The notes under the pieces were generated by a model, which made no database searches, was not told the DNA's origin, and was given only the letters and a program-made list of their open reading frames with translations. The position numbers and the translations under genes are program-made. Shown piece after piece: positions 8,529 to 16,546 of a stretch of DNA of 64,000 nt. Origin of the DNA: an archaeon (GTDB taxonomy: Archaea; Thermoproteota; Nitrososphaeria; Nitrososphaerales; Gagatemarchaeaceae); NCBI GenBank assembly GCA_021848045.1, contig JAJZNC010000046.1:1-64000 (forward strand). Reading direction: 5' to 3'. Within the stretch, counting starts at the first letter, position 1, and each line of letters starts with the position of its first letter.

Positions 8529-9602
8529 TCACCATAACCCTCTTCCTCCTTCTCGGGATTGACTTTTCAGGTTCTTGAAGGGAATGGAATCGGCTATGAA
8601 CTTCTCCGGGTCGGCGGGCGGGTTCATCTCCCCGAGGATGGGCGGGAGCTGCTCCCTGTGAGCATCCGACGTCAATACGAACCTGATTTTCGAGTAGAAC
8701 TACTTGTTCTTCCGGTAGTTCTTCTGGAGTTGCGCCTTGCTCTTCTCCGGGGACTTTTCTATCTCCACCGCTATCGCGGAAGAATAGTCCCAGACGTAGG
8801 GATTGGGAATCATCTGAGGGAGACGAACTCCGCCTTCTTGGTCATCATCCTCCTCGCTTTCTGGAACAGTCTAGACAACTCCTTGTTAACCTCCTAGACG
8901 CCTTCCCCAAGCGCCTCAGAGATAATTCTGTTAAACCTGGAAAGAAATCTTCTGGGATGGTAATCAGATTCCATCACCACAGTCTCTGTTGCCTCCTTTG
9001 TAAGTGGGTAGAAATCGTCTTTCGGCGGCACTACGCCGTCTCTATATTGTTTCAAGTATTGACTCACCATGTCCGATCATTGTTCGATGACCGGTTTTCG
9101 AGCCAGAATTGAGGCCGCGCCTCCTGACAGGAGCGGATATGCTGATGACAAACCTTCTACCTTCCAGGCTTGGCTAATCTTGTCTGCGGATTGTTGATGA
9201 GTTGTAAACACGAGGGTGAAGAAGTAAGAATTGCTCGCCTCGTTATCGGCCCGGAGAGACGCTATTCCCAAGTCTTTCACGAAGTTTTCTATTTCCGACC
9301 TCGTTGACCTGTCGGTCAAATTTCAAGTCATCTACGATAAGCAATCCGCTTTTGAACCGAGCAGTCTTCAATGCGGTGACTGTCTGATTCAGGAAGAGAC
9401 TCGGAAGTTTTAGGAGGAACTCAGATACCACGTCAAAGGAAATTTTCCGATGGAGATACTCTCTGACGCTATCTTAACCCTTTGTCGAGTGTTGGCAGCC
9501 TCCCCAGTGTATCCCATTCCTTGTTTACAAACCACCATGAACAAAACTCGGCATCATCGATCCGGGACTCGCGCAGTGGTGAGGCGCGGGTTGGTTATCC
9601 AT
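8529..9602 (-). pseudogene. Decayed AAA/STAND-type ATPase of a mobile element
   Basis: Reading the minus strand across frames recovers one broken protein. It begins with an ATG at 9602 (MDNQPAPHH), shifts frame, continues VNKEWDTLGRL and FLLKLPSLFLNQ, then a Walker-B-like strand (GLLIVDDL) near 9330. Another shift leads into RSEIENFVKDLG, FTTHQQSADKISQ and a TGA after PVIEQ. It continues FYPLTKEATE and YHPRRFLSRFNRIISEAL, the typical C-terminal helical part of Cdc6/STAND ATPases. The last part, YVWDYSSAIAVEIEKSPEK, is interrupted by another stop. No Walker A is seen, so part may be deleted. At least two frameshifts and two to three stops rule out sequencing noise as the simple reason. Confidence 0.65.
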
Positions 9603-9869
9603 TTCAATGAAACCCCCTGCTGGTTCCAGTAGGGTCCCTCGTCAAAAATGCCTGAAAAATGGTTTGGCTGTCTGGAGCCTTTCTGTCGTCGATAGATGAG
9701 AGGTTTGTCCAGTTGAAAGAAGGTAGTTCCACTAACACAAGGGACTCAACGCGAACGGATGGAGAGTAAGGTTCTACCCGAACGGCACGTGCAGTGCAGT
9801 CGCGAGCGGCTAGCGATGACGATCCGCTGGAAGTCCTGGGCGAGTTAGACTGAAGTTTGGCATTCTGTT

Positions 9870-10562
9870 CTAGCGCCAGTATCCCGAACTCTCGAGCGGC
9901 TTCGTGAGCAGGTCCATTATCTTCCTGGCGTCCATGTCTTTGTGGGCCATCTTCACCACGAACCTGATCAGGGAGCTGAGCACCTCAGTCCCGGCGAGCC
10001 TGCACCTCGAGCCAATCGTTCGTAGATTGGCCTTGATGTTCCCCATGATCCTCTCGAAGCCAGAGCCGAGCTACAGGAGGACATAGGCGAAGAAGACCAT
10101 CGCTACGTGGCGCTTGACGCCTCTGACCTTCCTGACCTGGTAGTCCTCGAGCCCAAGGCTCTGCTTCGCGTCACGATGGAAACACTCGATCGGCCAGCGC
10201 ATCGCCAGGGTCTGGAGCACCTTCTTCGACTCCCAGAACCTCATGTTCGTGACGTAGAAGGATGGTCCTTGCCTGTCGTCGAGCTTCTCGTTCCTGTAGG
10301 AGACCACGACCTTGACCTTCTTCCCGTCGAGGTGTTTCACCCTCACGGAGGTGCAGTACGCGTAGAACGTACTCTTCTCACCGGGGATGGCAGTGCGCAC
10401 CTCGATCGGCTCGAAGCTCTCCCGCGGGATGGTCTTCGCCCACTCGGAGAGGTTCGTCTCTGTCTTGTTGTCGTCCGAGAGGACAACGCGGGCTCCCTTC
10501 TCCTCGGAGACGAATGCCTCGATCCCCTTCTCCTTGATGAACGAGCAAACCGTTGGTGGTGA
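9870..10562 (-). pseudogene. Truncated IS transposase (IS4/IS701-like DDE) with in-frame UAG
   Basis: The minus-strand frame is open from about 10562 without a start codon, so the N-terminal half is missing. The block WPIECFHRDAKQSLGLEDYQ near 10170-10220 is the C-terminal catalytic signature (E and the YREK-like region) of IS4-superfamily transposases, and SDDNKT near 10460 lies before it. After FFAYVLL the frame meets a TAG at 10071-10073, but the same frame then reads on for 66 sensible residues (GNIKANLRTIGSRCRLAG) to a TAG at 9870. The stop is therefore an acquired nonsense mutation, not the natural end. The copy cannot encode an active enzyme. Confidence 0.8.
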
Positions 10563-10577
10563 TGGTTATATCGAGTT

Positions 10578-10594
10578 AGCCCCGCCGAGGGGCT
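10578..10594 (+). other. Short GC hairpin before the HEAT-repeat gene
   Basis: AGCCCC and GGGGCT pair around a five-base loop (gccga). The hairpin lies between the transposase remnant and the TTG start at 10608. It may be a terminator-like structure or may hide the ggctgggaga leader; I cannot decide which. Confidence 0.3.
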
Positions 10595-10607
10595 GGGAGA
10601 TGCCAAG

Positions 10608-11291
10608 TTGAACGAGAGTACCGCTCCACTGGTGGAGTCGCTTCTCGTCAATGACCGGGAAGCGGTGTACAGCGGGAGGGAGGCACTGGTCGAGCCGAAG
10701 GGTGCGATTGAAGAACTTGTCCGACGAAAGGACTCGGCCATGCCGGCGCTAATCCAGCTCGTTGAGAGGTATGAGAGTGAGAAGGAGGGTCGGTACTACA
10801 TCGAGTACGTCACGGAGATTCTTGGTCGCATTGGAGGGAATCAATCCTCGGAGCTCATCCTGAGGATCCTCTTGGCGTACAACGATGCAGAACTTGACGA
10901 CGGCAGCGACATGACATGCATCAGATGGCTCCGAAAATTTGCGAGTTCCGCCGTCCCTGCCATGATCAGGTTTGTAGAGAAGAATTACGACCAGACATTC
11001 GCGGTCGGTGACGCCGCCGAAGCCATGGAAGAAATCCAAGACAGGAGGCTCATTCCTCTCTTGCTCAGGCTGCTAAAGTACCCGAACTATCTCGTCGTCC
11101 AGAGCGCTCTCATCTCCCTCGGCAAGCAGAACGACAAGTCCGTGGTGACTCGCATCATCCCATTCTTGAAATACAATGATGAAAACCTCGCCGAGCAGAG
11201 GGAAACCAGAGAACTCGCGCTGCTCGCGCTCGAATCGCTGCTCGGAGACGACGAGGCTCGGCTGCGCGGGATAAAATCTCAGCTCAGATAG
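10608..11291 (+). CDS. HEAT-repeat protein
   Basis: The 227-residue product consists of paired helices with the HEAT/PBS-lyase rhythm: SAMPALIQLVERY, SSAVPAMIRFVEKN, RRLIPLLLRLLKYPNYLVVQSALISLG and KSVVTRIIPFLKYNDE. Such proteins act as scaffolds for protein-protein contacts. No transmembrane or signal segment is present. The TTG at 10608 is the first start codon in the open frame after a TGA at 10560-10562 and follows a gggaga leader. It stands alone between a dead transposase and an Lrp-like gene, so context gives no clear partner. Confidence 0.75.
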   Translation: MNESTAPLVESLLVNDREAVYSGREALVEPKGAIEELVRRKDSAMPALIQLVERYESEKEGRYYIEYVTEILGRIGGNQSSELILRILLAYNDAELDDGSDMTCIRWLRKFASSAVPAMIRFVEKNYDQTFAVGDAAEAMEEIQDRRLIPLLLRLLKYPNYLVVQSALISLGKQNDKSVVTRIIPFLKYNDENLAEQRETRELALLALESLLGDDEARLRGIKSQLR

Positions 11292-11389
11292 AATCCAGAC
11301 ACGGCCAGTGATGGCTTTGCCTGCTGATTCGGTCGGCGGAACTCTTGAGGACGAAACTATTTACGCCATCTCAGCGCAGAACGCAACCG

Positions 11390-11620
11390 ATGAGGAGGGC
11401 CTTCGTCATGGTCAACACTGACTTGGGTTCGGAGGCCGAGCTGCAGTCAGAGCTGAAGAAGGTGGAAGGGATCGTCGGGGTCTACCAGGTCTACGGCGTC
11501 TACGACATGATTGTCGAGGTCGAGGCCGAATCAGACCAGAAGCTCAAGGAGATCCTGTTCTCCAGGATTCGCTCCCTCAAGCACGTGAGCTCCACGCTCA
11601 CCCTTACGACGACGTCCTGA
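11390..11620 (+). CDS. Stand-alone Lrp/AsnC ligand-binding (RAM) domain protein
   Basis: Seventy-six residues form a single alpha-beta RAM domain: AFVMVNTDLGSEAELQSELK, GIVGVYQVYGVYDMIVEVEA and the closing beta strand SSTLTLTTT. The DNA-binding HTH of full Lrp proteins is absent. Such single-domain proteins are common in archaea and form octameric rings that bind amino acids or partner with full-length Lrp regulators. I chose the ATG at 11390 over the one at 11345, because an actatttacg box A lies at about 11356-11365 and fits leaderless transcription. A related protein is encoded at 46955-47236. Confidence 0.85.
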   Translation: MRRAFVMVNTDLGSEAELQSELKKVEGIVGVYQVYGVYDMIVEVEAESDQKLKEILFSRIRSLKHVSSTLTLTTTS

Positions 11621-11868
11621 CCAAGATTCGCTGCGGGACCACGGCTCGTGTCCCGTGGCTCTTCACTTGTCTGAGCAGGCATCCTCCGAGACAGAGGCAC
11701 CAGCAGGGACAATCTGCAGCCGCACTTCTTGCAAAGGCCGCCCGGATGCTTGTGCTCCAACCCGAGCCTCGTACTGCTCCTTCCCTGACTCGGGTTAGCC
11801 AACGTTGTCATGCCGTAGCCAACCGGTTCTGCTCAGGTCCGGGCTAGTGCCGTCGCGCTGGTTTGTAC

Positions 11869-12057
11869 TTATTCCGAGCAACACTGATACAGACAATCCG
11901 CGCATGTACACGGGCAAGGGCATCCACATCGGCCGCACCTTCTCCCCTGGCTATTCTTTGCAGTTATCTTGACCCACCTGCTCTGAACGCTGTCGTAGGC
12001 CCATTCGTACAGCTCCTCTGCTGTCTCTGACCCTCCCGGAGGTTGAGAAGTCGACAT
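11869..12057 (-). CDS. Cys-rich mini-protein
   Basis: Sixty-two residues: a helical, Glu-rich N-terminus (ETAEELYEWAYDSVQSRW) and a Cys-rich tail (CGRCGCPCPCTCADCLYQCC) with ten Cys among its last twenty-five residues, suited to bind zinc, copper or an iron-sulfur cluster. The ATG at 12057 is preceded by ggagg at a spacing of 11 bases; another in-frame ATG lies at 12075. No known family comes to mind. The Cys tail suggests metal storage or sensing, but this is inference from composition only. Confidence 0.55.
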   Translation of the reverse strand: MSTSQPPGGSETAEELYEWAYDSVQSRWVKITAKNSQGRRCGRCGCPCPCTCADCLYQCCSE

Positions 12058-12262
12058 CTCTAGCAATTCCTCCATCCGTCTTCGAGTGGTCTTGTAACGG
12101 GGAACAAGAGCAGAGCAGCCTGGCCGATGCATTCGAGCATGGTGCTATGTTTACTTCACGTCTGCATCCGAGCGCAGCCTCAGGGTTCGAAAGGGGAATT
12201 TGGAGGCGACACCAAAGCCCGTTTAAGCAATCAAGCCGACCGAACCAGCAGGGTCTAGTCGC

Positions 12263-12350
12263 ATGATATTGCGATGCGAGCTGTGCGGACAGCCGGCGGC
12301 CAGAAATAGCCCCCGCTTTGTGCCGAGTGCTACTTCACGTACTGGTATTT
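12263..12350 (+). pseudogene. Possible frameshifted zinc-ribbon remnant
   Basis: From an ATG at 12263 the frame reads MILRCELCGQPAARN; one base shift later it reads LCAECYFTYWYFQKA. Joined, these give CxxC-CxxC spacing typical of small zinc ribbons. The reading requires an assumed indel near 12310, so the call is weak. Confidence 0.25.
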
Positions 12351-13139
12351 TCAGAAAGCAGCCGCGCCCGTCACAAGGCCTGAAGCCGCGCCGCTGCGTG
12401 GCGTCCTGGCGTTGAACTCGCTCACCGTCACGACGGCCGTCTCCGGCGTGACCGCCTCGCCCGCCCGCATCCTGTCCTCGAGGTACTGGCGGATGTACTC
12501 GCGGGCCTGCGCCGGCGCGAAGGTGTCGTAGGGCTTGCGTATCTTCGATATCTTCTTCCTCACGGTGATGAGCGTCGGGATCTTCGAGAACGCGACCCTG
12601 CCGTCCCTGACCTCCATCTCGGGCAGGTCCTTCACCTTCAGCCCGTCCGTTCCGCGGGAATCCCCTATCGTCCCCGGGCGGAGGCCTGCGAAGGCCATGA
12701 GGGAGACGGCGACCTTCACTCTCAAGGGCGCGTGGTCCAGGAGGGTCTGGACCTCCTCAGGCCTCGGGACGACCTCCCCGGCGTACATGTTCTCGCTCTC
12801 GGGGACGTTCACCTTCTCGTCGAGCTTCGTGCCGTTGAAGCGCGCCCAAGACTTTACCGCCTTCACGTAGGAGTTGATTGTGCTCCCGACGGCCCCGCGC
12901 TCCTCCAGCTCCGAAATGACGTTCGAGACGAAGGTCATCAGCTCCACCCTGTTCATCGCCGCGATCCCGGAGGGCGGGATGTGGTAGACCTCGTCGCAGA
13001 GGAAGCCCATGCGTAGGAAGTAGTGCGCGCCCGTGTTGTGCGAGCCTCTCACGACGTTCGCGAGCCAGGCCCTGAAGGCCGGGTCCTCCTCGAGCAGGTG
13101 GGCGTACTTCGACGTCCTCCTTCGCTGCCCTTCGACCAT
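12351..13139 (-). pseudogene. Tyrosine recombinase (integrase), C-terminal catalytic half missing
   Basis: The 262-residue frame has the N-terminal core-binding domain (residues about 10-120, with STINSYVKAVKSWARFNGTK) and the beginning of the catalytic domain with the first catalytic Arg in AFAGLRPGTIG (about residue 155). The usual second part, with HxxR, His/Trp and the Tyr nucleophile, is absent; the frame ends in unrelated residues (SGAASGLVTGAAAF). It starts 54 bases after the tRNA-Lys 3' end and reads away from it, as integrase genes do at their attachment tRNA. It is therefore the relic, or the int(N) half, of an element integrated at this tRNA. Confidence 0.75.
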
Positions 13140-13192
13140 GACGAAGCGGTTCTTTTCCCCATTTAACGGCAGGTTCCGGACCCGGGGGGAGG

Positions 13193-13305
13193 CGGGCCCG
13201 ACGGGATTCGAACCCGCATAGGGGGCTTCGGCCTGACCCTCGGGTTAAAAGCCCGATGCTCTATCCTGCCTACCCTCCCATCTCTGGGAACTGAGCTACG
13301 GGCCC
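13193..13305 (-). tRNA. tRNA-Lys(UUU) with two probable non-canonical introns
   Basis: The acceptor arms GGGCCCG and CGGGCCC pair fully, with discriminator G. The anticodon stem UCGGG/CCCGA closes the loop CUUUUAA, giving anticodon UUU. The T arm is GCGGG-UUCGAAU-CCCGU. Two regions are too long: between the D-stem halves GCUC and GAGC lie 31 bases containing a UCCC/GGGA hairpin, and after the normal variable loop GGGUC there are 17 extra bases with a GGC-CGAA-GCC hairpin. Removing about 20 and 17 bases gives a normal tRNA-Lys of about 76 bases. Archaeal splicing endonuclease removes such introns at bulge-helix-bulge sites. CCA is not encoded. Confidence 0.88.
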
Positions 13306-13329
13306 GCCACCCGCGCATGCCCAACCCTG

Positions 13330-13339
13330 CTATTTTACC
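13330..13339 (-). promoter_or_regulatory. TATA box of tRNA-Lys
   Basis: The minus strand reads ggtaaaatag about 29 bases before the tRNA 5' end, the normal archaeal box A distance. Confidence 0.6.
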
Positions 13340-13383
13340 GCGACCGCCCCCGGACGGAAGTTGGCCGCCTTCCGCGCTGTCCT

Positions 13384-13393
13384 GTTTTTAAAC
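13384..13393 (+). promoter_or_regulatory. TATA box of topoisomerase IB gene
   Basis: gtttttaaac is centred about 28 bases before the ATG at 13416, which predicts a leaderless or nearly leaderless mRNA. Confidence 0.6.
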
Positions 13394-13415
13394 GCCTGTT
13401 TCCGACTCGGCACGG

Positions 13416-14978
13416 ATGCCCGTCTGGAAGACGTTCACCCACAACGGGATCGCCTTCCCTGACCCCTACGTCCCGAAGGGTCTTTCGATCCGGTACATGG
13501 GCCAGGAGGTCAGGCTCTCCCCTCTCGCGGAGGAGATGGCGTACCAGTTCGCAAAGAAGAAGGACACGCCCTACGTCCAGGACCCCGTCTTCCGCTCGAA
13601 CTTCATGAAGTACTTCGTCGAGCAGCTTCCGCCCCCGGCCAACAAGGCCAAGTTCGAAGAGATCGACCTCGCGCAGTTCTACAGGTTCGTCGACAAGGAG
13701 AGGGCGGAGAAGGAGGCGATGAGCAAGGAGGAGAAGAAGGCCCTCGCCGAGGCCCGCAAGGAGAAGAGGGAGGCGCTTAGAGCGAAGTACGGCAAGGCGG
13801 TCCTCGACGGGAAGGAGATAGACCTCGCGAACTACCTCGCCGAGCCCCCCGGGCTGTTCATGGGGCGCGGGCAGCACCCGCTCAGGGGGAGCTGGAAGCC
13901 GCGGGTGACTGCCCAGGACGTCACGCTCAACCTCGACGAGTCCGTCAAGGAGCTGACAACCGAGTTCGGCAGCTTCGGCGAGATAGTCCACGACCACGAG
14001 TCGATCTGGGTGGCGCGGTGGATCGACAAGCTCACCGGGAAGGAGAAGTACGTCTGGCCCCACGAGAGCTCCGACATTCAGCAGTCTCGCAACCGTGAGA
14101 AGTACGAAAAGGCGAAGAGGATCGGCGAGAGCCTCTCGGAGCTCCAGAAGGAGATCAGGAGGAAGCTCTCCTCCAAGAAGCGCGCGGAGCGGGAGGTCGC
14201 CTCGGTCTGCTACCTCATCGATGAGGTGGGGATGAGGGTCGGCGACGAGAAGGACGAGGACGAGGCCGACACCGTCGGCGCGACCACCCTGCGGGTCGAG
14301 CACATCAAGAGGCTGGACGACAGGGCGATAGAGTTCGACTTTCTCGGAAAGGACAGCGTCCGCTGGGTGAAGACCCTGAGCGCCCCCGACCCGACGCTGG
14401 TTAAGAACCTCCGTGACTTCATGACCGGCAAGAAGCCCGGCGACCAGCTCTTCGAGGACATCGGCTCCTCCCAGGTCAACGCCTTCCTTTCGGGGATCAT
14501 CGACGGGATCAGCGCGAAGGTCTTCAGGACCTACCACGCCACGAAGACCGTCGAGGATTACCTAGGGTCGAAGAACATGAAGAACGCCCCTGACCTGGAC
14601 AAGCTCTACTTTGCAAAGTACGCCAACCTCGCCGCGGCGATATACTGCAACCACAAGAGGACCATCCCAAAGACCTGGGAGGACTCCCTCAAGAAGAAGG
14701 AGCAGAAGCTCGAGGAGTACCGGGCGAAGAAGCGAGAGCAGATGGCCGCCAAGATGCAGATGGAGATCGACTTGGTGAAGAGGACCAAGGAGTACAACCT
14801 CAACACCTCTCTCAAGAACTACATCGACCCCCGGGTCTACAAGGAGTGGTGCGACAAGGTCGGCCTGGACTGGAGCAAGCTCTACAGCAAGTCGCTCCAG
14901 CGCAAGTTCTCGTGGGTTGCCCCTGAGGACGGGGACGACGAGGAAGAGGCTCCATCGGTCAAAAAGGCCAGGCCCTAG
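13416..14978 (+). CDS. top1: DNA topoisomerase IB, eukaryotic type
   Basis: It relaxes supercoils through a covalent 3'-phosphotyrosine link. Residues 1-210 match the eukaryotic Top1 N-terminal DNA-binding domain (WKTFTHNGIAFPDPYVPKG, EEIDLAQFYRF, GLFMGRGQHPLRGSWKPR). The catalytic domain contains CYLIDEVGMRVGDEKDEDEADTVGATTLR, with the conserved active-site Arg in the GMRVG segment, and FRTYHATKT. The nucleophile is about Tyr469 in SLKNYIDPR. A Lys-rich coiled linker at about residues 410-450 precedes it. The length of 520 suits the archaeal form, which lacks the long eukaryotic N-terminal tail. Among archaea this enzyme marks Thaumarchaeota and close relatives, so it is the strongest lineage marker here. 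Its stop overlaps that of the convergent endonuclease IV gene. Confidence 0.97.
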   Translation: MPVWKTFTHNGIAFPDPYVPKGLSIRYMGQEVRLSPLAEEMAYQFAKKKDTPYVQDPVFRSNFMKYFVEQLPPPANKAKFEEIDLAQFYRFVDKERAEKEAMSKEEKKALAEARKEKREALRAKYGKAVLDGKEIDLANYLAEPPGLFMGRGQHPLRGSWKPRVTAQDVTLNLDESVKELTTEFGSFGEIVHDHESIWVARWIDKLTGKEKYVWPHESSDIQQSRNREKYEKAKRIGESLSELQKEIRRKLSSKKRAEREVASVCYLIDEVGMRVGDEKDEDEADTVGATTLRVEHIKRLDDRAIEFDFLGKDSVRWVKTLSAPDPTLVKNLRDFMTGKKPGDQLFEDIGSSQVNAFLSGIIDGISAKVFRTYHATKTVEDYLGSKNMKNAPDLDKLYFAKYANLAAAIYCNHKRTIPKTWEDSLKKKEQKLEEYRAKKREQMAAKMQMEIDLVKRTKEYNLNTSLKNYIDPRVYKEWCDKVGLDWSKLYSKSLQRKFSWVAPEDGDDEEEAPSVKKARP

Positions 14979-15826
14979 GCCAGTAGCCGGCGCGCCACCG
15001 CCAGGTTCTCCTCGAACTGGGTCCTTTCTTCCACCGGGACCTCCATGATTATGGGGAGGGCGGCGATCTCCCCGTGGTGCAGGAATGCCCTAAACCCCTT
15101 CTCCCCTATCTGCCCCTTGCCGACGTACTCGTGCCTGTCCAGGCCGCTGCCCAGCGGCCCCTTCGAGTCGTTCAGGTGTACGACCCTGAGCACGTCCTTT
15201 CCAACGACGTCCTCGAACATCCCCATTGTGGCCTCAACCGCCGGCCTTGTTGCGAGGTCGAACCCCGCAGCGAAGACGTGGCACGTGTCGAAGCACACGC
15301 CGATCCTCTTCCGCTGTTTCACCCCGTCGAGTATCAGCCTGAGCTCCTCGAACCTCGAGCCGACGCTGTGCTTCTGCCCCGCCATCGTCTCGATGGCGAT
15401 GACAGTCCTCCCCGGGTCCGCTTCGAGCGCCTGGTTGCAGGCCGCGACGACGTTCTTCACGCCCTCCATCGTTCCCTTCCCCATGTGCGACCCTATGTGC
15501 GCCACCAGGTAGTCGATGCCCAGGCTGGAGCAGCGTGCGACCTCCGCGGCGAGGGAGTCCCTGCTCTTCCTCTGGTACTCGCCCTCGGAAGTGGCGAGGT
15601 TGGCGAGGTAGGGCATGTGGCCCACGACCCTCTCGAACCCCGCCCTGCTCCTCTTCGACCTGAATAGCTCCACCTGCCCGCCGTCCAGCGGCTTGAACGC
15701 CCACCCTCGGGGGTTCCGGGTGAATATCTGGAACGTGGTGCATCCCATCTCGACAGCCCTGTCGACCGACTGGTCCAGGGAGCCTGCGATGGAGAGGTGG
15801 AATCCTATCATCGGGCCGCGCTTCAT
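14975..15826 (-). CDS. nfo: Endonuclease IV (AP endonuclease)
   Basis: It cleaves DNA 5' to abasic sites in base excision repair. The 283-residue TIM barrel shows the family blocks in order: GFHLSIAGSLDQSVDRA, QIFTRNPRGW, DYLVAHIGSHMGKG, TVIAIETMAGQ (metal-binding Glu), GVCFDTCHVFAAGFDL (metal-binding Asp and His), VVHLNDSKGPLGSGLDRHEYVGKG and IIMEVPVEE. All metal ligands are present. The start ATG at 15826 begins MKRGPMIGFH. Its end overlaps the topoisomerase IB end by four bases through a shared ctag, so the genes are convergent without any spacer. Confidence 0.96.
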   Translation of the reverse strand: MKRGPMIGFHLSIAGSLDQSVDRAVEMGCTTFQIFTRNPRGWAFKPLDGGQVELFRSKRSRAGFERVVGHMPYLANLATSEGEYQRKSRDSLAAEVARCSSLGIDYLVAHIGSHMGKGTMEGVKNVVAACNQALEADPGRTVIAIETMAGQKHSVGSRFEELRLILDGVKQRKRIGVCFDTCHVFAAGFDLATRPAVEATMGMFEDVVGKDVLRVVHLNDSKGPLGSGLDRHEYVGKGQIGEKGFRAFLHHGEIAALPIIMEVPVEERTQFEENLAVARRLLA

Positions 15827-15913
15827 CTGGCCCCGTCAAAAAGGTGAGGACGCTGGTTTAAGGCCCTCGTCGCGCCCCTGCACGCGCCTTCGGCGGGCCC
15901 CGAGCACCGTGGC

Positions 15914-16381
15914 TCAGTCTAGCCGCTTTCTGATGGTCCTGGCGGCGCCCGGCGCCCTGGGCTTGGTCGACGCCCTTGGGCCAGGCGGGCTCCTCCTCGG
16001 CGCCCTGTGGGTCCTCGCGACGGACGAGGTGCGAGCGCCTGCGAACGGACCGGTCGGCGACGCCGGAGCGGGGGTGACCGTCGAGAACGGACCCACGGGC
16101 GCATCGCTTGCGCCGGATGGCTTAGGTCCCGCCGCCACCGTGGCGAGCGGTCCCGAGACCGTAGCATCGACCTCCGTCGTCTGCACGCCGGCGACCGCCC
16201 GGCCCCCTGCTTCGGACCGCGGTCCGGGTTGCGATTGCGGTGCTGATGCGACTCCCTCGTTCGAGACCGCGGGGGCTGACGGTCGCGCGGCGTCCACCCG
16301 CCTCGGCTTGACCGTGTACAGGACCAGCGCGGCTCCTGCGCCTGTGCCCAATAGAATCGCCAACATCTCTTCGAATGCCAT
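15914..16381 (-). CDS. Membrane-anchored low-complexity protein
   Basis: The 155-residue product begins with one hydrophobic segment (EMLAILLGTGAGAALVLYTV, residues about 5-24) followed by a basic stop-transfer KPRR, then about 110 residues of Ala, Pro, Ser, Gly and Val without domain structure, and a basic tail (TIRKRLD). It looks like an N-terminal anchor with a flexible cytoplasmic tail. A longer plus-strand frame overlaps but has no domain features, and the hydrophobic start with ATG favours the minus strand. Function unknown. Confidence 0.5.
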   Translation of the reverse strand: MAFEEMLAILLGTGAGAALVLYTVKPRRVDAARPSAPAVSNEGVASAPQSQPGPRSEAGGRAVAGVQTTEVDATVSGPLATVAAGPKPSGASDAPVGPFSTVTPAPASPTGPFAGARTSSVARTHRAPRRSPPGPRASTKPRAPGAARTIRKRLD

Positions 16382-16505
16382 CTTCGCCTCTACACCGGCT
16401 CTTCACCGCAGGCTGGCCGTCATTTGCGACGGGGTCAAACGTGCTACACAACGGCATCAACTTGGGGCCCCCCGCCGTGGGGCGCTCGTTCTCGCTCCGG
16501 GTCAA

Positions 16506-16515
16506 AAATTTATAT
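16506..16515 (+). promoter_or_regulatory. TATA box upstream of 16547 gene
   Basis: aaatttatat lies about 36 bases before the ATG at 16547 and is the only AT-rich run in the region. Confidence 0.55.
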
Positions 16516-16546
16516 CGAACGCGAGTGTACGCCCTTTCAATTCTGA

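Noticed and set aside
8559-8897. Plus-strand frame of 112 codons
   Set aside because: The minus strand here reads as the C-terminal part of the broken ATPase, so the plus frame is its shadow.
11500-11811. Minus-strand frame with CKKCGC motif
   Set aside because: Its last third is the antisense of the Lrp-like gene, and the Cys motif is incomplete, so a real zinc protein is not supported.
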